A stretch of 64,000 bases of DNA. Origin: Pseudoruminococcus_B sp937901805. GTDB lineage: Bacteria > Bacillota > Clostridia > Oscillospirales > Ruminococcaceae. The notes under the pieces are model-generated. The model worked only from the letters and a program-made list of their open reading frames with translations. It was not told where the DNA came from and ran no database searches. Below are positions 34,770 through 43,325 of the stretch, piece by piece (the stretch's first letter is position 1; the number at the start of each line of letters is the position of its first letter). The position numbers were made by a program, and so were the translations under genes. Location: assembly GCA_963560245.1 (NCBI GenBank), contig CAUWNS010000002.1, forward strand, positions 1-64,000, read 5' to 3'.

Positions 34770-36140
34770 ATGCCCTTGAAAGTACAGAGCAAACGGCATT
34801 CCGCCTCACTTCCGATGCGAATAATTGCCATCAGTTTTGCCATGGTTATTTTGGCAGGGACGCTTCTTCTGATGCTGCCCATCAGTTCCAACGACGGACA
34901 GGCCACCAATTTTTTGGACTGCCTCTTCACTGCCACCAGCGCAACCTGTGTGACGGGTTTAATCGTGTTTGACACATACATCAAATGGTCTATGTTCGGC
35001 AAAATAGTCATTTTACTGCTGATCCAAATCGGCGGACTCGGCCTGATTACCTTTACTACTTTTTTTAATGTGGCAATAGGAAGGAAATTGGGGCTGCGGA
35101 ATATGCAGCTTGCCCAGGAATCCCTGAATTCCACAACTTTTTTCGACGTTACCCATCTGGTAAAGGCAGTCGTGCTGATTTCCATTACCATGGAATTCTG
35201 CGGTGCTGTATTGTTATGTACCACCTTTGTCCCAAAATACGGGGCAGAGGGGATTTTTATGTCCATCTTCATGTCCGTATCCGCTTTCTGCAACGCAGGG
35301 TTTGACCTGCTGGGAATGGAGGGAGAATACGTCAGCTTATGTAATTACAATGGGAACCCCGTTGTAATTTTCACCATTTCTTTTCTGATTATCATCGGCG
35401 GACTGGGATTTCTGGTGTGGAAAGATATTTACACCTACCGAAAAACCAAAATTTTAATGCTGCACACAAAAATTGTTTTAATCATGACCGGGACTCTCAT
35501 TGTTTCCGGTATGCTGATTTTCCTATTGTTGGAATGGGATAATCCTGCAACCCTGGGCGGTCTTTCGCTGCCGGAAAAACTTTCCGCAGCCTTTTTCCAA
35601 TCCGTCACGCTTCGAACCGCCGGGTTCAATTCCGTGGATGTCAACTCCCTGCACAGTCTGACCAAACTCGGCAGCATTGTCCTGATGTTTATCGGGGCTG
35701 CTCCAGGTTCCACGGCAGGCGGCGTAAAGGTGACGACATTCGCCGTCATTGTGATGACGGTCGTCTCCGTTATCCGCGGAAAAGCCGACACAATCATTCT
35801 CAAGCGGAGAGTGGAGAAAAACGTGGTTTACAAAGCCCTTGCCGTGGTTTTCATCGCTCTGTTCGTTGTTTGTATTTCCACGATCACCCTTTATTTTTCC
35901 AACCCGGATCCCGCAGAAGTCACGGGGGTAAACGCCCTGTTTGAATCGGTTTCCGCATTTGGAACAGTCGGGATCAGTACCGGTGTAACAGGGGTCGCCA
36001 ATACGCCGTCCAAAGTCGCCCTGATTCTCACAATGTTTATTGGGAGGGTCGGCCCGGTTTCCCTGGCGCTGGCGCTCGCCATGCGCGGAAAACCGCCAAA
36101 GGACATCATTGTCCCTGACGGCAAAATCCTTGTCGGTTAA
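34770..36140 (+). CDS. ktrB: TrkH/KtrB-type potassium uptake protein
   Basis: A 456-residue K+ channel-like transporter with the four pore repeats of the family. The filter segments are visible as ATSATCVTGL, AFCNAGFDLLG, TLRTAGFNSVD and AFGTVGISTG, with the GSTAGGVKVTT loop after the third. The ATG at 34770 is chosen because AAAGGTG precedes it and because of the promoter position. KtrB normally works with a cytosolic NAD-binding KtrA/TrkA ring, which is not adjacent here and must be elsewhere. Confidence 0.93.
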   Translation: MPLKVQSKRHSASLPMRIIAISFAMVILAGTLLLMLPISSNDGQATNFLDCLFTATSATCVTGLIVFDTYIKWSMFGKIVILLLIQIGGLGLITFTTFFNVAIGRKLGLRNMQLAQESLNSTTFFDVTHLVKAVVLISITMEFCGAVLLCTTFVPKYGAEGIFMSIFMSVSAFCNAGFDLLGMEGEYVSLCNYNGNPVVIFTISFLIIIGGLGFLVWKDIYTYRKTKILMLHTKIVLIMTGTLIVSGMLIFLLLEWDNPATLGGLSLPEKLSAAFFQSVTLRTAGFNSVDVNSLHSLTKLGSIVLMFIGAAPGSTAGGVKVTTFAVIVMTVVSVIRGKADTIILKRRVEKNVVYKALAVVFIALFVVCISTITLYFSNPDPAEVTGVNALFESVSAFGTVGISTGVTGVANTPSKVALILTMFIGRVGPVSLALALAMRGKPPKDIIVPDGKILVG

Positions 36141-36240
36141 TTTGGTATATCCTCCCTTTCAGGCGGGGAGATGATATATGTACGCAGCAGCGTGCGGTCA
36201 GTCGCAACCTCCTGACCTTAAACTACACTACGAAAGGACA
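36141..36240 (+). promoter_or_regulatory. Probable preQ1-III-type riboswitch leader of queT
   Basis: The 100-base leader between ktrB and queT folds extensively. It has a GGTCAG/CTGACC hairpin at 36196-36217, a TATCCTCCC/GGGGAGATGATA-like arm at about 36147-36178, and CCTTTC (36155-36160) that can pair with GAAAGG (36232-36237), which is the queT Shine-Dalgarno. The preQ1-III class is known to precede queT in Ruminococcaceae relatives and folds as a long-range pseudoknot near the ribosome site. The class call rests on gene and architecture, not on a covariance match. Confidence 0.55.
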
Positions 36241-36247
36241 ATTCCAT

Positions 36248-36787
36248 ATGAACCACACAAAAGTACACTCCCTCGTGAGCTGTGCGCTGATTGCTGCGCT
36301 CTATGCGGCGCTGACTCTCTGTCTGGCACCGCTGAGTTTCGGCATCGTGCAAATCCGTTTTGCAGAGGCGCTTTCTATCCTGGCAGTCTTCACTCCAAAT
36401 GCCATCTGGGGGCTGACGGTAGGATGTATGCTCTCCAATGCTATCGGTTTTGCTACTGGTCTCAATCCCGCCGGATTCATTGACATTTTCTTTGGATCCG
36501 CCGCAACTCTAATTGCCGCCTTGCTTGCCTATATGCTGCGCAATGTGAAAATCAAGGGATTTCCAGTGCTTTCCACCATCCCTCCGGTGATCGTAAACGG
36601 CATCATCGTAGGAGCCGAACTGACTTTTTTTGAGTCAAACCCATTTAACTTTACCCTTTACGGCATCAACTTCCTCAGTGTCAGTGCCGGACAGGTACTT
36701 CCATGTATGGGCGTTGGGCTGTTTTTGTATTTTATCCTCAGGCAATTTAAGCTGGATACAAGATTATTCGGCAGACAGAACCATTAA
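36248..36787 (+). CDS. queT: QueT family queuosine-precursor transporter
   Basis: A 179-residue protein with about five to six membrane spans, matching the QueT (DUF988) family: LVSCALIAALYAALTLCLAP, GIVQIRFAEALSILAVFTP, GCMLSNAIG, and GQVLPCMGVGL near the end. It is an ECF-type substrate-binding component thought to import preQ1 or a related queuine precursor together with a shared energising module encoded elsewhere. Translation is probably controlled by the structured leader. Confidence 0.92.
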   Translation: MNHTKVHSLVSCALIAALYAALTLCLAPLSFGIVQIRFAEALSILAVFTPNAIWGLTVGCMLSNAIGFATGLNPAGFIDIFFGSAATLIAALLAYMLRNVKIKGFPVLSTIPPVIVNGIIVGAELTFFESNPFNFTLYGINFLSVSAGQVLPCMGVGLFLYFILRQFKLDTRLFGRQNH

Positions 36788-36942
36788 CCTGCTCAAAGCG
36801 GACTATCCGGATATTTGAAAATATCCATTGAATCCAGGGTTATTAAAATCCCAAAACAATGGGGACACTTTTCAATCAATTGGGGAAACATCCCCACGAG
36901 GTAAGCCTGATACGGACAAGCCCGCCGGAAAACAGGGTCAAC

Positions 36943-36978
36943 AAAAAATCCCTCCCAGAATTCTGGGAGGGATTTTTT
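36943..36978. terminator. Bidirectional terminator between queT and pyrE
   Basis: A perfect 36-base palindrome (arms AAAAAATCCCTCCCAGAA and complement) lies directly after pyrE on the minus strand and 155 bases after queT. Confidence 0.9.
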
Positions 36979-36984
36979 CTCCGT

Positions 36985-37656
36985 TTATTTGACGCAGTAC
37001 TGATTAAGGTACGCTTCCATTTTCTCTTTCATTTCATCGTCGATATAGATCTTGCCATCTACCGGCTTATTGTGAAGTGTATCAATTACTTCCCGGACTG
37101 TTACAATTGGGTAGGTCTTGATCCCATAGGTATCATAGGCCTCCTGAATAGCGGTTTTATCTCCGGTCCCGCGTTCCATTCGATCAACGGAAACAATCAG
37201 ACCCAGCAGATCAATGTTCGCTACGGCCTTCAGGATGGGCATGCACTCCCTCAGGGAGGCGCCGGAGGTAATGACATCTTCAATGATCAGTACTTTATCG
37301 CCGTCCTTGAGCTTATAGCCAACCATGGTTCCGCCTTCCCCATGATCTTTGACTTCCTTACGGTTAAAACAATAGTTTACATTTTTGCCGTGATGATTGC
37401 TCAGCGCAATGGCAGTTGCCACAGACAGGGGAATCCCCTTGTAAGCAGGGCCAAACAGCGCATCAATTTTTCCAGGAATATTTTCCATGACACACTGTGC
37501 GTAAAATTCGCCAAGTCTTGCAGCCTGTTCGCCCGTCTTGTAGTTACCGGTATTGACAAAATAAGGGGTTTTCCTTCCGCTCTTAGTTGTAAAGTCCCCA
37601 AAAGTCAAAACGCCGGAGCGCACCATAAACTGAATAAACTCTTCCTTATAACCCAT
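36985..37656 (-). CDS. pyrE: Orotate phosphoribosyltransferase PyrE
   Basis: A 223-residue enzyme that joins orotate to PRPP to form OMP in UMP synthesis. The PRPP-binding motif is VLIIEDVITSGAS at about residues 121-133. The family opening FGDFTTKSGRKTPYFVNTG and the FGPAYKGIPLSVATAIAL block are present. The gene stands alone with its own promoter, away from any other pyrimidine gene in this window. I saw no PyrR-binding anti-anti-terminator in its leader. Confidence 0.95.
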   Translation of the reverse strand: MGYKEEFIQFMVRSGVLTFGDFTTKSGRKTPYFVNTGNYKTGEQAARLGEFYAQCVMENIPGKIDALFGPAYKGIPLSVATAIALSNHHGKNVNYCFNRKEVKDHGEGGTMVGYKLKDGDKVLIIEDVITSGASLRECMPILKAVANIDLLGLIVSVDRMERGTGDKTAIQEAYDTYGIKTYPIVTVREVIDTLHNKPVDGKIYIDDEMKEKMEAYLNQYCVK

Positions 37657-37728
37657 TTCCTCGTCCCCTTTACGGTTTCATAGTCTTTCCCGCTTTATAA
37701 ACAGGAAGCATCAATCACATTTGTTCTT

Positions 37729-37758
37729 ATTATACTATATGATTCCGCCTTTTGTAAA
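37729..37758 (-). promoter_or_regulatory. Promoter of pyrE
   Basis: On the minus strand TTTACA (37758-37753) and TATAAT (37734-37729) are separated by 18 bases. Confidence 0.7.
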
Positions 37759-37813
37759 TCAATGGCATTCAAAATATACGAAATTCAATTCTCAAAACGC
37801 ACGGATAGTACAA

Positions 37814-37842
37814 TTGAAGATTTTTTTCCGTAATGATATAAT
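37814..37842 (+). promoter_or_regulatory. Promoter of the aldo/keto reductase gene
   Basis: TTGAAG and TATAAT are separated by 17 bases and end 34 bases before the start codon. Confidence 0.7.
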
Positions 37843-37876
37843 GAATAAATAGAATTCTAATTTATTGGAGGCTTTT

Positions 37877-38794
37877 ATGAAATACATCCAAATTTGCAAT
37901 ACTGATCTCAAAGCATCCAGGATCGCACTGGGTTGTATGCGGTTACACACTTTAAATCCATCCCAAGCAGATACCCTGATTCAAACCGCTGTAGAACTGG
38001 GAATTAATTTTTTTGACCACGCGGATATCTATGGCGGAGGAAAATCAGAGGAAATTTTCTCAAAAATCCTAAAAGATCATCCGGGGTTCCGGGAAAAAAT
38101 GATCTTACAGTCAAAATGCGGTATTACTCAAGGATATTATGATTTTTCCAAAGAGCATATCCTCTCTTCTGTAGATGGAATTCTCAAACGGCTGGGAACC
38201 GATTATTTGGATGTACTGCTGCTGCACCGACCAGATCTTCTTATGGAACCTGAAGAGGTCTCCTTTGCATTTGATAAGCTCAAATCCTCCGGGAAAGTGC
38301 GTTATTTCGGCGTCAGCAATCAAAATCCTTCTACTATCCGGTTACTCTCCCGTTACCTGAATCAAAATCTTGTTATCAATCAGGTGCAATTTGGCCTTGC
38401 CCATACTGCCATGCTGGATACAACCGTCAATACCAACATGCAAAACATAGGGGCTGTTAACCGGGACGGGGGCATTTTAGAATATTGCCGTCTGCACGAC
38501 ATGACTGTCCAGGCCTGGTCCCCCTTCCAATATGGATTATTCGAAGGAAACTATCTGAAAGAGGAAAAATATGCTCCTCTCCAGCAGCAGATGAAACAGC
38601 TTGCCGATGCAAAAGGCGTCCGTGAAAATGCAATCGGAATTGCCTGGATCCTGCGCCATCCGGCCCATATTCAGGCAATTGCAGGGACTATGGATCCAGA
38701 ACATCTTAAACAGATGAGCAAGGCGGCTGACGTTTCCCTGTCCCGGGCAGAATGGTATTCCCTCTATAAAGCGGCCGGGAACCAATTACCTTGA
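37877..38794 (+). CDS. Aldo/keto reductase
   Basis: A 305-residue NADPH-dependent oxidoreductase. ATG 37877 follows TTGGAGG by seven bases. The catalytic tetrad is recognisable: Asp in FFDHADIY, the Tyr in the same motif, Lys in LQSKCGI and His in LLLHRPD. The SGKVRYFGVSN and NQVQFGL strands are also standard. Closest in style to the YdhF-type subgroup. The natural substrate is unknown. It has its own promoter. Confidence 0.93.
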   Translation: MKYIQICNTDLKASRIALGCMRLHTLNPSQADTLIQTAVELGINFFDHADIYGGGKSEEIFSKILKDHPGFREKMILQSKCGITQGYYDFSKEHILSSVDGILKRLGTDYLDVLLLHRPDLLMEPEEVSFAFDKLKSSGKVRYFGVSNQNPSTIRLLSRYLNQNLVINQVQFGLAHTAMLDTTVNTNMQNIGAVNRDGGILEYCRLHDMTVQAWSPFQYGLFEGNYLKEEKYAPLQQQMKQLADAKGVRENAIGIAWILRHPAHIQAIAGTMDPEHLKQMSKAADVSLSRAEWYSLYKAAGNQLP

Positions 38795-38843
38795 CAAATT
38801 CAGGAAACTTTTAGAAAGAAATAGAAAAAAGTTTTGAATTGAG

Positions 38844-38872
38844 TTGATTTTTTGTGGCCACTGATGTAAAAT
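38844..38872 (+). promoter_or_regulatory. Promoter of the five-gene transporter operon
   Basis: TTGATT and TAAAAT are separated by 17 bases; the lipoprotein start codon follows 73 bases later. Confidence 0.6.
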
Positions 38873-38945
38873 TTGATTAAAATAAATTATAAATGTAGTC
38901 ATTTTACATCACAACTATCCAAACGTCTTAGAAATGGAGTTTACA

Positions 38946-40319
38946 ATGAAGAAACCTCTCGCAATCTTTTTTGTGTTCATTTTGATTTCCTCCTTACTGG
39001 TCGGATGCAATGGGCAGACAACAGAGGGAACCCCATCTTCATCCGGTACAGAGACACCGGACAGCGTCACCGTCCGGTGCTTTGGGGGAGATAGTTCTAC
39101 AATGATTGCGGACTACAATTACTTCTCCTCTGCGGCAAACCAAATCACAATTTTGGAAACACCGCTTATGGAGGAAACCGGGAGTTCCAGCGAACAGCAG
39201 TATCTGGAACTGCTTACACAGCAGAATGCAGACATTTATATTTTTTCAACCGATTATATGGGAATCTTTTATTCCCTGTTAAACAGTAATTTTTTTCTGG
39301 ATTTAAACCCTCTGCTTGAACAGAGCACAGTCCGCCTGGAGGAATATCAGTCCATGGTCATGGATACAGGGATACAAGGGGAAAAGAGGGTGTTTCTGCC
39401 CATTTCCTATAAAATTGATATGTTTACCATCACCACACAGCAACTTGCAGAATATGGAATTGCAAAGGATGGAATTTCTCTTTCCTATGACAACTGGGAG
39501 GAATCGGAAAAATTACTTTCGAAAGCCTTTCCTGGAAAAAGCGCCTCCTTGTTTTCCAACGACTCTATCATTTTTCGCAAAATGGTCTCATCAAAGTATC
39601 TGGACGAAATGGAAAAGCGGGCAAGCTTTTTATCACCGGACTTTGTAAAGGAAGTTAATTCCTATCTGGCATATACGGAAAACCATCCCGAAAGCGGGCA
39701 GGACTTATCTCTTGGAAGTCCCTATGAAATTATGGATAAGGAAATTCAGCAGTATTTCCAACAGCAAATGGATGCCCAAAAAAACATATTGTTCAGCCAG
39801 TCTTTTGACGGCAATGCCATGACAGCTGCCAAACTCACCCGTTCCGCCAGATATGACAACGGGAAGGAAGCCCGTTTTTTCTCCATAAAGGATACTGGTA
39901 CAAATACATACCGTTCCTATGCCAACTGCCTGTTTACCATTAATAAAAAATGCAAAAACCCTCAGGAGGCTTTTGCCGTTGCAGAATTCCTGTTAAGTGA
40001 AGAATATCAGCGGGGAGACTTTTTTTCCAATTTAAATTGCAATCTCGGCGGGCTTCCCGTCCACATCCATGCACAGGAACAGATGCTGGAAAATTCAAAG
40101 AAAACCATTCTTTTGCAGGAAAAACAGATGGCAGGGCTTTTGGAAGACTACACCGAAATTGTTGAAAATACCGCTTCCTGCGGACTTCTTATGGACACCC
40201 GGTTCATAGAAAACATTTTCAACCCCATGTTGGAGGACTACCGGCAAGAGTTCCTTTCCGAGGAGGTTTTTTATAAGCGTATGGATACAAAATCCTCCCT
40301 GTTTTTAATGGAGCGTTGA
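38946..40319 (+). CDS. Extracellular solute-binding lipoprotein (family 1-like)
   Basis: A 457-residue lipoprotein. ATG 38946 follows AATGGAG. The signal peptide ends LLVGC (C21). The mature part has the sugar-binding-protein layout (LLTQQNADIYIFSTDYMGIFYSLL, FLPISYKIDMFTIT, SYANCLFTINKKCKNPQEAFAVAEFLLSEEYQ). It is the first gene of an operon with two MalFG-type permeases, an HlyD-like adaptor and a MacB-like membrane protein. The ligand is unknown; the divergent sequence means a non-sugar ligand, such as a peptide or lipid, is possible. Confidence 0.88.
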   Translation: MKKPLAIFFVFILISSLLVGCNGQTTEGTPSSSGTETPDSVTVRCFGGDSSTMIADYNYFSSAANQITILETPLMEETGSSSEQQYLELLTQQNADIYIFSTDYMGIFYSLLNSNFFLDLNPLLEQSTVRLEEYQSMVMDTGIQGEKRVFLPISYKIDMFTITTQQLAEYGIAKDGISLSYDNWEESEKLLSKAFPGKSASLFSNDSIIFRKMVSSKYLDEMEKRASFLSPDFVKEVNSYLAYTENHPESGQDLSLGSPYEIMDKEIQQYFQQQMDAQKNILFSQSFDGNAMTAAKLTRSARYDNGKEARFFSIKDTGTNTYRSYANCLFTINKKCKNPQEAFAVAEFLLSEEYQRGDFFSNLNCNLGGLPVHIHAQEQMLENSKKTILLQEKQMAGLLEDYTEIVENTASCGLLMDTRFIENIFNPMLEDYRQEFLSEEVFYKRMDTKSSLFLMER

Positions 40320-40383
40320 GTGTACAGCCAGGGCGGGAGTTCCGTTCCGGTGATTCAATTTTCAGTTGTGAGGAGGTATTTCT

Positions 40384-41271
40384 ATGGCGGTAAAACGGAT
40401 TACTCTGAAAAAGCGGAAGACAAGGAAAACCGTTACAGCACTTCTGTTCGTGCTCCCTTGTCTGCTGGGTGCATTTGTGCTCTATGTAATCCCCATGTTA
40501 ATCAGCTTTGTCTATAGCTTTACACAGGGGGTCGGCCAACTCACCTTTGTCGGATTGGACAACTACATCCAGCTGCTTTCACAAAATGGAGCTTTCCTGC
40601 TATCCTTAAAAAATACGGCGCTATTCAGCATTATGGGTATCCCGCTGCTGATCATTATCTCCCTGTTTCTGGCCAACCTGCTTAATACAGGTGTCAGTAA
40701 AATGACTTTTTTCCGCAGTGCAATGCTCTACCCGATGATCATACCCGGCGCATCCGTAGTCATGGTATGGCAGCTGTTTTTAAATGATGATGGAATCATT
40801 AACGGCTTTCTCAGTAAGTTTGGGATCGATCCCATTTCTTTTTTGAACAGCTCCTGGTCCATCTATATCATTGTTATCATTTTTATCTGGAAAAACCTTG
40901 GTTACAATGTCATCCTGTTTATGACCGGTCTCAATGCCATCCCGCCGGAATACCGGGAAGCCGCTCAGCTTGACGGCGCATCGAAATTCCGCACTTTTAT
41001 GCAGATTACGCTTCCGCTGCTCAAGCCTACCACCTTTTTTGTCTTACTGATGTCGATTATCAATTCTCTAAAAATTTTCCGTGAGATCTATCAAATGTCC
41101 GGCGGATACCCCAACGACAATATTTACTTTGTACAGCATTTCATGAACAATAACTTTGAAAACCTGAATTATAGCCGGCTTTGTACTGCCGCCGTCATTT
41201 TGAGCCTTATTTTTTCAGTGATTATGTTCTTTGTTTTCCGTTTAGAAAAAAAATCCACTGAGATTGATTAA
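40384..41271 (+). CDS. MalF/UgpA-type ABC transporter permease
   Basis: A 295-residue permease with six membrane spans (about residues 17-38, 78-100, 112-132, 160-180, 215-235 and 268-288). The EAA loop reads PPEYREAAQLDGASKFRTFMQITLPLLKP, the contact site for a MalK/MsmX-type ATPase. The ATG follows GAGGAGG. No ATPase is encoded nearby, so a shared MsmX-like ATPase probably energises it. Confidence 0.93.
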   Translation: MAVKRITLKKRKTRKTVTALLFVLPCLLGAFVLYVIPMLISFVYSFTQGVGQLTFVGLDNYIQLLSQNGAFLLSLKNTALFSIMGIPLLIIISLFLANLLNTGVSKMTFFRSAMLYPMIIPGASVVMVWQLFLNDDGIINGFLSKFGIDPISFLNSSWSIYIIVIIFIWKNLGYNVILFMTGLNAIPPEYREAAQLDGASKFRTFMQITLPLLKPTTFFVLLMSIINSLKIFREIYQMSGGYPNDNIYFVQHFMNNNFENLNYSRLCTAAVILSLIFSVIMFFVFRLEKKSTEID

Positions 41272-41285
41272 GGGAGGGAAAGTGC

Positions 41286-42110
41286 ATGAAAAAAAAGAAA
41301 ATCTTTTCCCTGCTGAAGTTTGTGTTTCTAGTGGGCGTTACCATTGTGATGCTGTTTCCGATTATCTATATTATTGTAAACTCCTTTATGTCCACCAATG
41401 AAATCCAGCTCGCTTATCCGGAAGAAGGATTTGCCTATCTTCACCTTATCCCAGATAAAATCACACTGGATCAATATTACTTTTCTCTTTTCCGTTCCAG
41501 CGAATACCTTCAAAAGTTTTGGAATTCTGTCATTCTGACCGTGCCGATTGTTTTAGGCCAAGTGGTAATATGCACCCTGGGCGCCTATGGATTTGCCAAA
41601 TTTGAATTTCCCGGAAGGGACAAAATTTTCTTTGTCTTTATTGTTCTTTTGGTTCTTCCTCCTCAAGCCACAATGGTTTCCAACTACATTGTATTGGATA
41701 AGCTGGGGTTGATTGGAAATAATCTTTCTGTGATTCTACCCGGTATGTTTTCTGCTTTTGGCATCTGTTTGCTCAGGCAGTATATGCGCTACATTCCGGA
41801 TACCTGCTGTGAAGCCGCTGAAATTGACGGAGCCAGCCCATTCCGGATTTTCATGTCAATCATTGTCCCACAATCCAAAGCCGGAATCGGAACCCTGGTG
41901 ATCCTTTCTTTCATTGATAACTGGAATATGATCGAACAGCCTTTGGTCATGTTAAAAGATGAGGCGAAGATGCCGATGTCCGTCATGCTTTCCAAAGTCA
42001 GTGAATTTGATGCAGGAATTGCATTTGGATTTAGTGTCATTTTCTTAATTCCGGCAATCGTCATTTATCTGCTGTTCGAAGATGATCTCGTACAAGGTCT
42101 CACGTTCTAA
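41286..42110 (+). CDS. MalG/UgpE-type ABC transporter permease
   Basis: A 274-residue partner permease with six spans and the EAA loop PDTCCEAAEIDGASPFRIFMSIIVPQSKAG. It is encoded 14 bases after the first permease with GGAGGG upstream. Together with the lipoprotein it forms an importer of the carbohydrate-uptake-1 type. Unusually, the transcript continues into two genes of exporter character. Confidence 0.93.
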   Translation: MKKKKIFSLLKFVFLVGVTIVMLFPIIYIIVNSFMSTNEIQLAYPEEGFAYLHLIPDKITLDQYYFSLFRSSEYLQKFWNSVILTVPIVLGQVVICTLGAYGFAKFEFPGRDKIFFVFIVLLVLPPQATMVSNYIVLDKLGLIGNNLSVILPGMFSAFGICLLRQYMRYIPDTCCEAAEIDGASPFRIFMSIIVPQSKAGIGTLVILSFIDNWNMIEQPLVMLKDEAKMPMSVMLSKVSEFDAGIAFGFSVIFLIPAIVIYLLFEDDLVQGLTF

Positions 42111-42131
42111 AGGGGAATAGGAGGAGTGAAT

Positions 42132-43325
42132 ATGAATCAGAAAAAATTGCAGGGTGTCCGATTGGTTGCGGTACGTTTGGGAACCATATTTATTATTGTT
42201 GTTTTAATCCTCACTTTTTTCTCCGGCTCCATTGAAAATGCCATGTTGCCGGAAGTCACTACATATCCTATCAATAACCAGAAAGTGACAACCAGCAGTA
42301 CCGCTATGACCACCCCAACTTATGAGGAACCAGTTACCGTATATGCCCCTGTAACTTCTCCTGTCCTGGAAAGCTATCTTCAATACGGAGTGGGTATCAA
42401 GCAGGGCGAAGTGGTTGCACAGCTTGACAAAACCATTGTAGATCAGGCCCGTACGGATTATGAAGTCCAGCTGATGGAAGCCCGCAACTCTATCACCCAG
42501 TTACAGAGCAGCCTAAAAAAAGCCCAGGATACAAATATGGATATTGACGATCAGATTGCGGCCGCCAATAAATCCAATGCCGCCCTGGATCCAAATGATC
42601 CGGCAAGTGAATCCCAGAAAATCAATATCAAAGCCCTGGAACGGCAAAAAGTGGATACTTCAATTTATACACAGCAAATTGAGGTTGCCCAGATAAAATA
42701 CAATGCCCTGGAAAAAGAGTATAATGAGGCGTTCCAGTACATCAATGAACAGGGGCAGTTTTTGGCACCGGCCGGTGGCATGGTTGTAACAGATAACCTG
42801 ACCATCAGCGGCAATATGATCAAGGGCGAAGTCGCTTATGTTTACGGCGTACTGGGCAGTCCCATGATTTTGGAGTGGAGTACAAGCAAAGTAGAAGGCA
42901 CCCGCTTTACAGATGCCGCAACTATCACCGCCACAACCGGTTCTGATACTTTTAACGCAGAATTAATAGATCGAAAAATGGATCAGGAAACCGGCATGTA
43001 TTATTTCCGTGCACGGATTCCGGAGGATCGTATCTTACAGATTACCACGCGGGTTACTGTAACGGTCAGCACCCCGGAATCGTCCACCCTGAATGTCGTA
43101 CCCAAAGTCGTTTTACATCAGGACAGCGGCGCTTATGTCTTTGTTCTCCGTATGGACTCTGAAAACCACAAATATTATGTGAAACGTCTTGAAGTAAGTG
43201 AGTTTTCCGAAGCGACACCCCTTGAATATTCAGTCATTGTTGAAAATGATTTTCAAGATGGAGATGAGGTGATTCTCTCCACGACGAGAACTCTAGAAGA
43301 TGGAATGCAGGTGAGGCTGAAATGA
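42132..43325 (+). CDS. HlyD/RND-adaptor-like membrane fusion protein
   Basis: A 397-residue protein. ATG 42132 has AGGAGG seven bases upstream; an in-frame GTG at 42126 is too close to that site. A membrane anchor lies at about residues 13-33. A split lipoyl-like domain follows (VTVYAPVTSPVLESYLQYGVGIKQGEVVAQLD, later FLAPAGGMVV) flanking a coiled-coil hairpin at about 105-205, then beta-barrel domains ending VIVENDFQDGDEVIL. Such adaptors belong to MacAB-type efflux or signalling systems. It overlaps the next gene by ATGA. Confidence 0.85.
   Translation: MNQKKLQGVRLVAVRLGTIFIIVVLILTFFSGSIENAMLPEVTTYPINNQKVTTSSTAMTTPTYEEPVTVYAPVTSPVLESYLQYGVGIKQGEVVAQLDKTIVDQARTDYEVQLMEARNSITQLQSSLKKAQDTNMDIDDQIAAANKSNAALDPNDPASESQKINIKALERQKVDTSIYTQQIEVAQIKYNALEKEYNEAFQYINEQGQFLAPAGGMVVTDNLTISGNMIKGEVAYVYGVLGSPMILEWSTSKVEGTRFTDAATITATTGSDTFNAELIDRKMDQETGMYYFRARIPEDRILQITTRVTVTVSTPESSTLNVVPKVVLHQDSGAYVFVLRMDSENHKYYVKRLEVSEFSEATPLEYSVIVENDFQDGDEVILSTTRTLEDGMQVRLK

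Noticed and set aside
36859..37683. A 274-codon plus-strand open frame
   Set aside because: It lies opposite pyrE, whose motifs and promoter are clear; no ribosome site or domain supports the antisense frame.
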